Source: Polaribacter atrinae
GTDB lineage: Bacteria > Bacteroidota > Bacteroidia > Flavobacteriales > Flavobacteriaceae
Assembly (NCBI RefSeq): GCF_038023995.1
Contig: NZ_CP150660.1
Location: 3,842,501 to 3,906,500, forward strand
Direction: 5' to 3'
Length of the DNA stretch: 64,000 nucleotides
Shown here: positions 1 through 7,715 of the stretch, one piece after another
How the letters are laid out: every line of letters begins with the position of its first letter
Numbering within the stretch: position 1 is the first letter of the stretch
Program-made: the position numbers and the translations under genes
Notes under the pieces: model-generated
Database searches by the model: none
What the model saw: the letters and a program-made list of their open reading frames with translations, nothing else
Told to the model about the DNA's origin: nothing

Positions 1-124
1 TATGGTTTCGTTGCGGAATGGTTCGGCAGAACTATTCCGCCGTAAACCAAAGTTAGCAAATACGCAGGAATTTCCGAGAGGAAATTCCACCGCAATGAAC
101 TATAGCCGTTGTTGTACAACGTAC
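1..124 (-). repeat. attC-like site 1 (left end cut by window)
   Basis: The 3' stem arm GCAATGAACTATAGCC, three unpaired bases and GTT end the site. The window opens inside the 5' arm (TATGGTTTCGTTGC), which pairs with the 3' arm through one bulged T and G.T pairs at stem positions 7 and 12. The apical hairpin near 70-91 has 9-bp arms GGAATTTCC/GGAAATTCC around a GAGA loop. Sequence is diverged from sites 3-6 but the fold is kept. Confidence 0.75.
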
Positions 125-820
125 TTATTTTTCCGTGTCTATTAACCAAGCGTTTCTGTATTCCGTTATTTTACTTAATTCTTGTTTTAATTTTTGTCGG
201 TCTAAATCCATTTCGGAATATTCTGCTCGTTCATAGAGTAGGTTATAAGCCGATTGATGAAGTCCGTATTTTTTTAAGGTGTAAAAGTCAGATTCCGCAT
301 TTTTAGAATTCAGATTTTCGTTATCAAACTCAATTTTTAAAAGGTCAACCAATGTGTCATTTACAAACTGGTTTTCGTAATTCAGTCGTTTTTTTTCCGA
401 TTTCATTGAGTTAAATTCTTGGATAATTTCGTAAACGATTGAGTCGTTTTTCTCCGCCTTTCTTCGGTTCCAAAATTCAGCGTAATATTTTGTCTGTATT
501 TCAGGTTTGTTATAGGTAAGTTCCAAACTGTCCATTAAATTCTCAAAATTTTGTTTTATATAAATTCCTTGAATTAAAAATTCATTGTCACTTTTAAAAA
601 TCAGCCTTTCGAGTTTGTCGTAACCAAACTTTTTAAATGATTCGTGAACCATTTTTAAATTCTTCGGTTTTCGAATCCACGAGTTTTTTGTCCAGTCTCC
701 ATTTCTCAAATCGAAAAATGAAGTTTGGTTTTCTGCATAAAATTCCAATTCAGATTTCTTGTCGTTTTTACAAGACAGAAATAAGAAAATCAGAAGTAAA
801 ATTGTCAGCAGTTTGTTCAT
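125..820 (-). CDS. cassette A: predicted lipoprotein of unknown function
   Basis: The protein (231 aa from the chosen start) opens with a lysine, a hydrophobic stretch and a lipobox LFLSC, so it is expected to be a lipidated, envelope-anchored protein. The rest is charged, largely helical and not recognised. An upstream in-frame ATG at 838 would add six residues (MYNIPE) encoded by the recombination-site end; the ATG at 820 directly before the signal peptide is preferred. The stop lies at 125, a few bases from attC-like site 1. It is the only gene in its cassette. Function cannot be assigned from sequence. Confidence 0.75.
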   Translation of the reverse strand: MNKLLTILLLIFLFLSCKNDKKSELEFYAENQTSFFDLRNGDWTKNSWIRKPKNLKMVHESFKKFGYDKLERLIFKSDNEFLIQGIYIKQNFENLMDSLELTYNKPEIQTKYYAEFWNRRKAEKNDSIVYEIIQEFNSMKSEKKRLNYENQFVNDTLVDLLKIEFDNENLNSKNAESDFYTLKKYGLHQSAYNLLYERAEYSEMDLDRQKLKQELSKITEYRNAWLIDTEK

Positions 821-825
821 TTCGG

Positions 826-863
826 GTATGTTGTACAACGTTTAGTATAAGAGTAGAGGCGGA
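826..863 (-). repeat. attC-like site remnant (5' arm only)
   Basis: The right end of cassette A (GTTGTACAAC at 830-839) is followed by GTATAAGAGTAGAGGC, which resembles the 16-nt 5' stem arm of site 2. The hairpin, 3' arm and GTT end are missing, and the neighbouring gene stops at 865. The left end expected for cassette B, complementary to its right end at 2364-2377, is also absent. One deletion removing the rest of the site and the start of the cassette B border explains both facts. Confidence 0.6.
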
Positions 864-864
864 T

Positions 865-2343
865 TTAAGACCATAACTTTTTCCACCACGACTTAGGTTC
901 GTTGTTTGTACTAATTTTGGATTTTACACTATTTCCGCCATTACTTTTATATATTGTTGGGCGTTCGTTTTTTTTTGTAGGACTTTCCAATTTTTTAAGT
1001 CTATTTGTTTTTTCGTTAAACACTTCGTGGTTTACAACATTTCCCGATTTCCCCCAATTCTTGCGAACAATCATTCTGCCATCTCTATAAGTAAGTTCAG
1101 AATCTATTTTTCCATTCTCAAACCAAACTTTATAAGAAACACCATCTATATTTTGTCCATTTTCCAAAATTTGTTCCATTCTTTTTTGTCCATTCTCGAA
1201 GAAGGAAACTAAAGTTCCGTGATATTGCCCCTTGTTGTTAAATGGTTGAATAAATTGTATCTTCCCAGATTTATAGTAATCTTTCCAAGTACCATTTCTT
1301 AAGCCTTTTATGTAGTAATGTTCTTTTTGTAATTGTCCATTATCATACCAGTATTTTGCAATTCCATCAACTTTGTCATTTATATAGAGAGCTTTGTGTT
1401 TGAGTTGTCCATTATCGTGATATTCTTCATATTCACCATTTTTAATGATTGAGTGCAAATTGCTCTTGGGATTTTTGAGAGTTTCCTCAATATACAAATC
1501 TTTCTCATCCCAATTTTTTAAAATATGTTCAATTTGAAAAGGATATAATACTTCTGATAAAGTTTCAGCATCAAATTCTATCTCGGTGATGTCTTTTGGT
1601 AAATAAGTCAGTATTGCTAATGGAGGAGACAATTTTAAATTTTGATAAGCTAACAATTTATGATGTCCATCTAAGATATAGTATGAAGAGTCATAGTCGT
1701 TTGATGCAAAGTATGCATTTAACAATATAGCAAAAGGTCTTTCTCCATTTTTGATGATTTCTTCAAAGTACTTTACTCTATTCTGATCTATTTTATCGAA
1801 TGGTTGAGTAGCATAAAATGATTCGTCTCCAGTATATATTCCACTTGTTGTGTATTCCAGAATTTCGGAAGGATAGTATTTTTTGGAAATAGCATTTTCT
1901 TTCAAAAAATCCTTATGGTCTTTTATAACTTGCTCTAAATTGGAGGCATTAGTTGTTTTGTTAGCGAAAACGACTTCTAAAGGATTAAAATGTGTCTCTT
2001 TGAAATTATCATAGGAAGATTGATATTGAAAAAATTCTCTTTCGTTATTCGGATAAAAATTCAAACTATATGTTCCATTTTTAAATAGAGGTAATAAAGG
2101 TTTCAAAATTTCATATAAGTCTTCAATATTGTCCGAAAAATCATTATTCAGATTATCAGTTAGAGTTTTTTCTACTGATTTTCTATATTCTTCATTGTAA
2201 GGTAGGGTACAAAAATATTTTCCTACAGAACCACGGCAATCATACCAAACAACTGTTAAAGGATAATTAAAACGGATATAACTACCAATATCACTAAGCC
2301 CTATAGAGCAAATATTTTTTCCGTTTTCGATTTCAAATTTCAT
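865..2343 (-). CDS. cassette B: ParB-like/MORN-repeat (YwqK-type) protein
   Basis: About 492 aa from the start at 2343; the ATG at 2376 would add 11 residues overlapping the recombination site. A central ILDGHHKLLAY motif resembles the GHHR-type motif of ParB/sulfiredoxin-like domains. The C-terminal half carries at least four imperfect repeats of the MORN_2 type (DNGQLKHKALY, DNGQLQKEHYY, ENGQKRMEQI, ENGKIDSELTY), as in YwqK-family proteins often annotated as antitoxins. A basic, serine-rich tail ends in WWKKLWS. No catalytic activity can be claimed. The gene ends against a truncated recombination site, so its extreme C-terminus may derive from a deletion. Confidence 0.7.
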   Translation of the reverse strand: MKFEIENGKNICSIGLSDIGSYIRFNYPLTVVWYDCRGSVGKYFCTLPYNEEYRKSVEKTLTDNLNNDFSDNIEDLYEILKPLLPLFKNGTYSLNFYPNNEREFFQYQSSYDNFKETHFNPLEVVFANKTTNASNLEQVIKDHKDFLKENAISKKYYPSEILEYTTSGIYTGDESFYATQPFDKIDQNRVKYFEEIIKNGERPFAILLNAYFASNDYDSSYYILDGHHKLLAYQNLKLSPPLAILTYLPKDITEIEFDAETLSEVLYPFQIEHILKNWDEKDLYIEETLKNPKSNLHSIIKNGEYEEYHDNGQLKHKALYINDKVDGIAKYWYDNGQLQKEHYYIKGLRNGTWKDYYKSGKIQFIQPFNNKGQYHGTLVSFFENGQKRMEQILENGQNIDGVSYKVWFENGKIDSELTYRDGRMIVRKNWGKSGNVVNHEVFNEKTNRLKKLESPTKKNERPTIYKSNGGNSVKSKISTNNEPKSWWKKLWS

Positions 2344-2362
2344 CCTGTTTATTTGTGTTTTT

Positions 2363-2508
2363 TCAATGACGCCCAACGGTCTCGGCTATGAGTAGTTGCG
2401 TGGGTTAACACTTAACTTTGCAAGTACACACCAAACTGAAAATCCGCGAGGATTTTCAGAAGTAGGCGAGAACAAGCAATTACTTATAGCCATTGTTGTG
2501 CATAGTCT
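2363..2508 (-). repeat. attC-like site 2
   Basis: From AAC (2375-2377): six unpaired bases, 16-nt arm GGCTATGAGTAGTTGC, an inner hairpin with arms GAAAATCC/GGATTTTC around GCGA, the fully complementary 16-nt arm GCAATTACTTATAGCC (G.T at positions 7 and 12), three unpaired bases, then GTT at 2495. The stem differs from sites 3-6 by compensating changes, which supports a selected fold rather than plain sequence conservation. Confidence 0.85.
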
Positions 2509-3474
2509 TTATTTAAATAATTCCTTTCTACTCTTCAAATTAATTCCTTCAATTTCATTATGCTCTTCGCTTAATAAATCTTCAATAGTCAGATTTTCAA
2601 GTGTATTATATTTTATCAATAATCGCTGTAATTTTGGAAAAGATAATGAGTTGTAAAAAAGAAGAAAAAGTTCTGGAATAGACATTTGTGCTTGAATAAA
2701 TTCCGCATACTGTTTAAATTCCGCTTTGGCTTTCTCAATCTCTTTATTTCTTTCCGATTGGTTTTTAATTAATTTAAGTCTTTCTATTCTTTCGTTTTCT
2801 GTTCTTTCAACAAATAATAATATGTGGTAAATATGTCTAAAGTAATGACCTATAACGAAATGAAATTTATTAAAGAATATAGCATAAAGTCTTTCCGCTC
2901 TTTCTAATCCTTTCAACTTTGAAGAACTTTCCCAAAGTTCCGAGTCAATTTTATAGTACTTAAAAGTGAATGAGGTTTTTCTCCATTTAGTTAAACTCTC
3001 TTCTTCCTCTTCATTATGAGGTTCATCTTCTGGACCTTGCGGATTCCATACTCTATGTTCTATAAATTTAGGATTTGATAATGTATTATCGATTCGTTGC
3101 AGTTCAAATCTTGATTGGTTGAAAAAATCTCGTCCTTTAGCTTCTCTACTGTTCCTTTTATTGTAGGACTTTAAGTCAAAAATCGTAGTCGAAATATCAT
3201 TCGCTATTTGGTGTTGAGATTTCAATAGATTGAAAAAAGTCGTTTGAAAATTCTGGTCTTTAAATTCTTCTTTAGTTTCCTTTAATTCAGTTCTTTGCAA
3301 AGACAATTCTTTTTGTTGAAGAAAGATAGAATAGATTATTCCTGCTAATGCAAGTCCCGAAAAAAGAGAGTTAATAAACCCAAACTTATCTCCAAAAGCA
3401 CCTCTATCGGTCACAGAACAATATAAATTGTCGACGACTATCCAACTGATTATCCATAGTGTAACTACGAGCAA
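2509..3474 (-). CDS. cassette C: putative phage abortive infection protein (putAbiC-like)
   Basis: About 321 aa. Two N-terminal membrane segments flank a short loop, and the second runs into IYSIFLQQKELSLQRTEL and a QNFQTTFFNLLKSQH segment typical of the putAbiC family (putative phage abortive infection protein). A long charged, helical cytoplasmic part follows. The start is uncertain: no ATG lies between an in-frame stop near 3518 and the membrane segment, so the TTG at 3474 or another non-ATG codon is used, or the N-terminus is damaged. The stop lies 14 nt from the recombination-site GTT. A role in phage defence is inferred from the family, not shown. Confidence 0.75.
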   Translation of the reverse strand: MLVVTLWIISWIVVDNLYCSVTDRGAFGDKFGFINSLFSGLALAGIIYSIFLQQKELSLQRTELKETKEEFKDQNFQTTFFNLLKSQHQIANDISTTIFDLKSYNKRNSREAKGRDFFNQSRFELQRIDNTLSNPKFIEHRVWNPQGPEDEPHNEEEEESLTKWRKTSFTFKYYKIDSELWESSSKLKGLERAERLYAIFFNKFHFVIGHYFRHIYHILLFVERTENERIERLKLIKNQSERNKEIEKAKAEFKQYAEFIQAQMSIPELFLLFYNSLSFPKLQRLLIKYNTLENLTIEDLLSEEHNEIEGINLKSRKELFK

Positions 3475-3524
3475 TATCAGCCAAAAAAAATTCTTTATTT
3501 TATGTTCTTTTTCGATGGTTTCTT

Positions 3525-3672
3525 AGATTATGCACAACGTGTTTGTATATGGTTTGTTGCGTGGTTTAAGCAACTAATTTAGTAAATAATTACCGACCAA
3601 GAAAGTCCGCGAGGACTTTCGTAAGTAGGCGAGAAGCTAGCAATAAATTATATACGGTGTTAGGGCACGTAT
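3525..3672 (-). repeat. attC-like site 3
   Basis: AAC at 3536-3538, arm GTATATGGTTTGTTGC, inner hairpin GAAAGTCC-GCGA-GGACTTTC at 3601-3620, arm GCAATAAATTATATAC, and GTT at 3659-3661. The two 16-nt arms pair completely if three G.T pairs are allowed. The outer bases 3525-3535 belong to cassette C and 3662-3672 to cassette D, so they are not complementary to each other. Confidence 0.88.
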
Positions 3673-4484
3673 TTATTCGCTAATGTTCCTGCTCCATATA
3701 ATAGTTTGAATAAAATTCCAGCTCCAACAATTACGTTAATTACTGGAATCATCATTAGTCCCGCAATTATTGTAAATTTCATTACTTTCATTCCAGTCAG
3801 TTTGATAAATTTAATTTTTAAAGTATTCAGAGTTATTTTGTTTTCTCGATACAATTTAAACAAATAAAAAGAAGAAATAGCAACTGAAATTGCTGGCAAA
3901 GTTGGAATATAATCCCAAAGTTCATCATTTTCGTCAAGCTCAATTAGTTTGTCTACAAAATCGTGAACATCTGTTGTTAATTCCTCGTTTGAGATTCCGC
4001 TTGTTTCTAATTCCATTTTTACGGCAAGTTCTTCTGTTATAAGAATTTCGCCTTCTTGATGGTTATCAATCCAATCTTGCACGTAGGAAGAATTATCTGT
4101 TGCTTTTAATTGTATTTCTGTTATTTCCCCTGTGATATTGTCTGTTAAAAGAATGTCTGTATTTTGATGGTTTGAATTTGTAAACATTGAAGCAGTAATA
4201 CTGTCTCCATCATTATTTTCAATTTCAACAAATTGAATTTCGTGTAAAATACCTTTTACGTTGTTACTTAAGCCTATTAGTTGATTTTCGTCAAAATCTT
4301 GTAAATAGGTACTAATTTCCGCTGTGGTTTGATTTTTAAGGTTATGGTTAGCTCTTTTTAATGCTTCTAAAATATAATTTTCATTTTCAGTTAAAGATTC
4401 GGGGCTTCCATAAGCAATTTTTGCTAATGTTGTAACAATTAAAATATTATCGAATTCTTTTTTTAAGTACTTAATTGTTGACAT
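3660..4484 (-). CDS. cassette D: unknown protein with possible nuclease-like core and C-terminal membrane helices
   Basis: This 274-aa protein is not recognised with confidence. Residues about 75-135 (VKGILHEIQFVEI, NTDILLTD, EITEIQLKAT) resemble a PD-(D/E)xK-type arrangement (aspartate, then E-I-Q-L-K), which is only a pattern match. The last 70 residues contain about two hydrophobic segments. It overlaps the upstream DUF697-like gene by one base, so the two are probably translationally coupled. Its TAA stop (3660-3662) lies inside the GTT of attC-like site 3, showing how tightly the gene is fitted to the cassette boundary. Confidence 0.6.
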   Translation of the reverse strand: MSTIKYLKKEFDNILIVTTLAKIAYGSPESLTENENYILEALKRANHNLKNQTTAEISTYLQDFDENQLIGLSNNVKGILHEIQFVEIENNDGDSITASMFTNSNHQNTDILLTDNITGEITEIQLKATDNSSYVQDWIDNHQEGEILITEELAVKMELETSGISNEELTTDVHDFVDKLIELDENDELWDYIPTLPAISVAISSFYLFKLYRENKITLNTLKIKFIKLTGMKVMKFTIIAGLMMIPVINVIVGAGILFKLLYGAGTLANKYVP

Positions 4485-5026
4485 TATAATTCATTCTTTT
4501 GCTTATGAATCTCTTCTTTTTTTTCTTTTGATTTTTGTTTTCCTTCTGCTTTTGCTTTTTTAAAAATACTTTTAATCATTTCAGGGTCAATTTTCTCCCC
4601 TTTAATCTTCTTTTCAAAATAGTAATCCATTACTTTTCCCATACCATATGTAAGACCAAAAACTAAAGGAATTGTTGTAAAACCAGAAATGAAAGGTAAA
4701 ACGGTTTTGTAAGCACCAATTGCTAATTGTTGTGATAAAAACCCAAGCCCAACTAAACCAGCAAGCTCTTTAAAAATTTCACTTGCGCCTGCTTCTGAAA
4801 TACTGAAACCTCTAATATCAGCGATTTTTTTCCCCATATAAGCTTGAATTGGAGTAAGAACAAAAATGTCTGCAAAAGGTATTGGTTGCACAGCAATAGC
4901 AGCACAAGTAGTTCCAAAAACTGTGCAAATTCGTGTAACTTTTTGGTCGTCAGTTAAGTCAGTCCGAATTTCAATATCAGTAACTTCTTTTTTTATTCTT
5001 TCTTTTGCTTTTTCTAAAATTTCCAT
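4484..5026 (-). CDS. cassette D: DUF697-like membrane protein
   Basis: 180 aa. The segment from PIPFADIFVLTPIQAYMGKKIA through the glycine-rich hydrophobic stretches GLVGLGFLSQQL and GFTTIPLVFGLTYG matches the style of DUF697/YcjF-like domains, which usually accompany small GTPases; no GTPase partner is visible here. The N-terminus (MEILEKAKERIKKEV) is amphipathic and the C-terminus is a highly charged lysine/glutamate tail. A shortened copy of its first 29 codons lies upstream at 5209-5313. Function is unknown; a membrane role is likely. Confidence 0.65.
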   Translation of the reverse strand: MEILEKAKERIKKEVTDIEIRTDLTDDQKVTRICTVFGTTCAAIAVQPIPFADIFVLTPIQAYMGKKIADIRGFSISEAGASEIFKELAGLVGLGFLSQQLAIGAYKTVLPFISGFTTIPLVFGLTYGMGKVMDYYFEKKIKGEKIDPEMIKSIFKKAKAEGKQKSKEKKEEIHKQKNEL

Positions 5027-5035
5027 TTTTAAAAT

Positions 5036-5191
5036 TTATTTTTCATTTTCATTTGGAGATTCTTCATAGGCCTCTTTTATTTTCATTTTCATTTCATCAT
5101 AGTCTTTTTTGATTTCTTTTTTACTGATTACCATTTGCTCTTTACCTAGTTTTATTTCTTTTAAAATAAATTTTTTTATTTGTTTGAACAT
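5036..5191 (-). CDS. cassette D: 51-aa charged protein, copy 1
   Basis: Reading MFKQIKKFILKEIKL at the start and AYEESPNENEK at the end, this 51-aa lysine/glutamate-rich, probably helical peptide is nearly identical to copy 2 at 5324-5479 at both ends but differs in the middle (about residues 15-26). It stops 10 bases before the DUF697-like gene start. Both copies remain open despite divergence, which argues that they are real genes. No family is recognised. Confidence 0.6.
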   Translation of the reverse strand: MFKQIKKFILKEIKLGKEQMVISKKEIKKDYDEMKMKIKEAYEESPNENEK

Positions 5192-5208
5192 TGTATTTTG
5201 TTTTTTAA

Positions 5209-5313
5209 TTACCAGAAATTTGGGTCTTTTTGGTCGTCTGTTAAGTCAGTACGAATTTCAATATAGGTAACTTCTTTTTTTATTCTTTCTTTTGCTTTTT
5301 CTAAAATTTCCAT
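5209..5313 (-). pseudogene. truncated copy of the DUF697-like gene
   Basis: 34 codons: the first 29 match the start of the intact DUF697-like gene with one change, then the frame runs into DPNFW and a stop, the same ending as the gene at 5497-5778. It is the joint created by the 288-bp tandem duplication, through the short shared stretch encoding D-D-Q. It is probably a non-functional remnant, although a 34-aa peptide could still be made. Confidence 0.75.
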
Positions 5314-5323
5314 TTTTTAAAAT

Positions 5324-5479
5324 TTATTTTTCATTTTCATTTGGAGATTCTTCATAGGCTTCTTTTATTTTCATTTTCATTTCGTCATAGTCTTTTTTGA
5401 CTAATTTTTTTTGTTTATCATATTCTTCTTTACCTTCTTTTATTTCCTTTAAAATAAATCTTTTAATTTGTTTGAACAT
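5324..5479 (-). CDS. cassette D: 51-aa charged protein, copy 2
   Basis: Paralogue of the gene at 5036-5191, 288 bp away. Starts MFKQIKRFILKEIKE and ends AYEESPNENEK. The middle part (EGKEEYDKQKKLVKK) differs from copy 1. It lies 18 bases after the stop of the 93-aa gene, in the same orientation, so the genes of this cassette look like one transcription unit. Unknown function. Confidence 0.6.
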   Translation of the reverse strand: MFKQIKRFILKEIKEGKEEYDKQKKLVKKDYDEMKMKIKEAYEESPNENEK

Positions 5480-5496
5480 CGTATTTTGTTTTTTAA

Positions 5497-5778
5497 TTAC
5501 CAAAAATTTGGGTCTTGTTGGTCGTTGTCTCCATCATAATCAAATCCTTCCATTAAGCTATTATGGTCATTGTGTCTATTATAATTGTGTCTATTAGATT
5601 CTCTTTTAAGATATTCAATTGTATTATCAATAGAATCACATTCCTCTATCTCTTTCTCTATTTTAAATTCTTTAATAAATTTTTGGATTAATTTCAATTT
5701 TTTTCTTGGTATTTTTTCCATTTGCTTTAATTCAAATAAGTAACCAAGGATAAATGTCAATAATTCTCTATTTTCCAT
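5497..5778 (-). CDS. cassette D: unknown 93-aa protein
   Basis: Helical N-terminal half with many lysines and glutamates, then an Asn/His/Asp-rich tail (RHNYNRHNDHN, then DYDGDNDQQDPNFW). Not recognised. Its last five codons were copied into the tandem duplication downstream. It lies 14 nt after the 100-aa gene. Confidence 0.55.
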   Translation of the reverse strand: MENRELLTFILGYLFELKQMEKIPRKKLKLIQKFIKEFKIEKEIEECDSIDNTIEYLKRESNRHNYNRHNDHNSLMEGFDYDGDNDQQDPNFW

Positions 5779-5792
5779 ATTTTTTTAAATTA

Positions 5793-6095
5793 TTAAAATT
5801 TGTGAGAATTATTAAAAAATTTAGATTTTATTCCTAAAACATCTGCAATTTTAGTAATCATTTTTTTTACTTCTTTTTTTTCTATATATTTTTCTTTTGA
5901 TATTTTTTCTATCCTATTATCTAACCAATTTAATGTTTGAGTTAAATCTACGTTTTTACTTTTTTCGTAATTATCTAAAATTGAATAGTATTCTTCAATT
6001 GAATATTTTCCTATATACTTTCGGCTTTCTATATATTCTTTAAGGTATTCCTCTTCATAAGTATTTTTTTTAGTATAGTCTATTTCTTTTTTCAT
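5793..6095 (-). CDS. cassette D: unknown 100-aa protein
   Basis: First gene of cassette D in reading direction. It is rich in lysine, glutamate and tyrosine (YTKKNTYEEEYLKEYIESRKYIGKYSIEEYYS) with no signal peptide or membrane segment. The ATG at 6095 is about 60 nt from the IS30 left end, so the cassette's original promoter region now holds the transposon. Function unknown. Confidence 0.55.
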   Translation of the reverse strand: MKKEIDYTKKNTYEEEYLKEYIESRKYIGKYSIEEYYSILDNYEKSKNVDLTQTLNWLDNRIEKISKEKYIEKKEVKKMITKIADVLGIKSKFFNNSHKF

Positions 6096-6153
6096 ATTTA
6101 TAAAATAAGTATTATTCTTTATATTTCATTTTTTGTAGATATAACGATCTTGG

Positions 6154-7248
6154 ATTCAATGTTGTAACGCAACAAAACGTTTTAGCTTTTAGATGTTACT
6201 AAGCTACAAATTTCAGTTCAATATCCATCATTTCTTTTGGTGTTTTATACCCTATAATTTTTCGAGGTCTATTGTTTAATTTTTCTTGAATAATTTGAAG
6301 TTGTTTTAAGTCGATTTCATTAAAATTAGTTCCCTTTGGAAGGTATCTTCTAATGAGTCCATTTGTGTTTTCGTTTGTTCCTCTTTCCCATGAAGAATAG
6401 GGGTGAGCAAAATATATTTTCATACCTGTTTTTTTAGTGATTTTTTCGTGTCTTGCCATTTCAATACCGTTGTCATATGTCATAGATTTTTTATAAATAG
6501 GATTTAATTTATTTAATATTTTAGAAAATTCATTAGCTACTTCATCCGCTTTTTTAGATTCTAATTTAATAATTAAAGTGAATCTTGTTTTACGTTCTAC
6601 AATGGTTCCTATGGCGCTTTTATGGTTCTTTCCAATGACTAAATCTCCTTCCCAATGTCCAACTTCATTTCTGAGTTCAATATGCCCTGGTCTATTGTCA
6701 ATGCTGACTTGGTTTATAATCTTACTTCCACCACCACGTCTTTTTTTAGAGGTTCTACGTCTTGTTTTTTTACGAACTAATAGTTTAATTAACTTTTTGT
6801 TTAAACGGGCTTGTGGTCTGGTATAAATGTGTCTATAAATAGCTTCATGCGAAATAGACATTATCGGATCATTGGGATATAATTTTTTTAGTCTTCCAGA
6901 AATCTGTTCAGGAGTCCAGTTTAATAAAAGACCTTTATATACAAAATATCTAAGTAAAGAATATGTACTTATTTTATCTAAATTTCTCTTGTTTAAATAA
7001 TCTGATTTAGCACACCAATGAGCTAAATCAGCATCATATTTTTCACCTGGTTCTGTTACAAATTTATTAACTTCTCTACCGATAGTTGAACGAGATCTAT
7101 CAAGTCTATTTGCTATATAAGATTTAGTCTTTTTTTCCTTTAAAAGTGTCTGAATAATAACTCTTTCTTTTAAAGTTAATCGTCTATGTTTTTTTAATTC
7201 CATTTTACAAATCTATTAATTTAGATTTGTTGCGTTAAGTTATTGAAT
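6154..7248 (-). mobile_element. IS30-family insertion sequence
   Basis: One transposase gene lies between imperfect terminal inverted repeats. Left: ATTCAAT, five bases, AACGCAACAAA (6154-6176). Right: TTTGTTGCGTT, five bases, ATTGAAT (7226-7248). GG flanks both ends (6152-6153, 7249-7250) and may be a 2-bp target duplication. The element sits 21 bp inside the right edge of cassette D, upstream of its genes. The inner part of the inverted repeat shares the 10-mer TTTGTTGCGT with the stem of the attC-like sites. Confidence 0.85.
6199..7203 (-). CDS. IS30 family transposase
   Basis: 334 aa, usual length for the family. An N-terminal helix-turn-helix (about residues 8-48: LTLKERVIIQTLLKE, KSYIANRLDRSRSTIGREV) is followed by a DDE core: GHWEGDLVIG (first Asp), TYDNGIEMARH (second Asp) and SSWERGTNENTNGLIRRYLPKG (Glu, with the N-G-L-I-R-R context typical of IS30). 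All catalytic motifs are present and the frame is intact, so the element could be active. It lies inside its own inverted repeats. Confidence 0.95.
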   Translation of the reverse strand: MELKKHRRLTLKERVIIQTLLKEKKTKSYIANRLDRSRSTIGREVNKFVTEPGEKYDADLAHWCAKSDYLNKRNLDKISTYSLLRYFVYKGLLLNWTPEQISGRLKKLYPNDPIMSISHEAIYRHIYTRPQARLNKKLIKLLVRKKTRRRTSKKRRGGGSKIINQVSIDNRPGHIELRNEVGHWEGDLVIGKNHKSAIGTIVERKTRFTLIIKLESKKADEVANEFSKILNKLNPIYKKSMTYDNGIEMARHEKITKKTGMKIYFAHPYSSWERGTNENTNGLIRRYLPKGTNFNEIDLKQLQIIQEKLNNRPRKIIGYKTPKEMMDIELKFVA

Positions 7249-7265
7249 GGAGGGATTTTTCTTTT

Positions 7266-7413
7266 ATATGTGCCCTAACGTGTTTGTATATGGTTTGTTG
7301 CGTGTTTCAAGCAACTAATTTAGTAAATAATTATTGACCAAGAAAGTCCGCGAGGACTTTCGTAAGTAGGCGAGAAGCCAGCAATAAATTATATACGGTG
7401 TTGGCAGTAGTTT
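7266..7413 (-). repeat. attC-like site 4
   Basis: AAC at 7277-7279, the same 16-nt arms as site 3, hairpin GAAAGTCC-GCGA-GGACTTTC, GTT at 7400-7402. The right border of cassette D (GTGCCCTAAC, 7270-7279) is the exact complement of its left border (GTTAGGGCAC, 3659-3668), although the two are 3.6 kb apart and separated by an IS element. Confidence 0.88.
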
Positions 7414-7709
7414 TATAGATTCAACTTCAAATTTTCATCTTTCAAATTTAATAAAGGTGTTTGAAAAAAGATTCCACTTTCCAAACTTTCCACTTTATTA
7501 AATACTACAGACACAATTAAATCTTCATTGGTAAAACCTAATATTGATTCTTCTGCGTCTAAAGTATCTGAATAGATTTTTAGAAATTCTTGAAATTGGT
7601 CGAAACTTGTTGGGCGAATTATAATTTCTTCAATTACCTCCTCATTGAATTTTAATCCAACAATATGAGAATTATTTGTCTTTAGTTTTTGTGCTTCTTG
7701 ATAAGTCAT
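7413..7709 (-). CDS. cassette E: unknown 98-aa protein
   Basis: Soluble, acidic protein with no signal peptide or recognised motif; the middle (PTSFDQFQEFLKIYSDTLDAEESILGFTNEDLIVSV) is probably alpha/beta. It is the last of four genes in this cassette, 6 bp after the secreted protein gene. The stop at 7413 is 10 nt from the recombination-site GTT. Confidence 0.6.
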   Translation of the reverse strand: MTYQEAQKLKTNNSHIVGLKFNEEVIEEIIIRPTSFDQFQEFLKIYSDTLDAEESILGFTNEDLIVSVVFNKVESLESGIFFQTPLLNLKDENLKLNL

Positions 7710-7715
7710 ATTTTT

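Larger units (their letters stand above)
4941..5525. repeat. tandem duplication, period about 288 bp
   Basis: Two head-to-tail copies (about 4941-5228 and 5229-5517) each contain the last codons of a gene ending DPNFW (diverged in one), a 51-aa gene and the start of the DUF697-like gene. The two 51-aa genes start at 5191 and 5479 and stop at 5036 and 5324, exactly 288 bp apart. The internal junction fuses DUF697 codon 29 to the DPNFW end. Confidence 0.85.
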
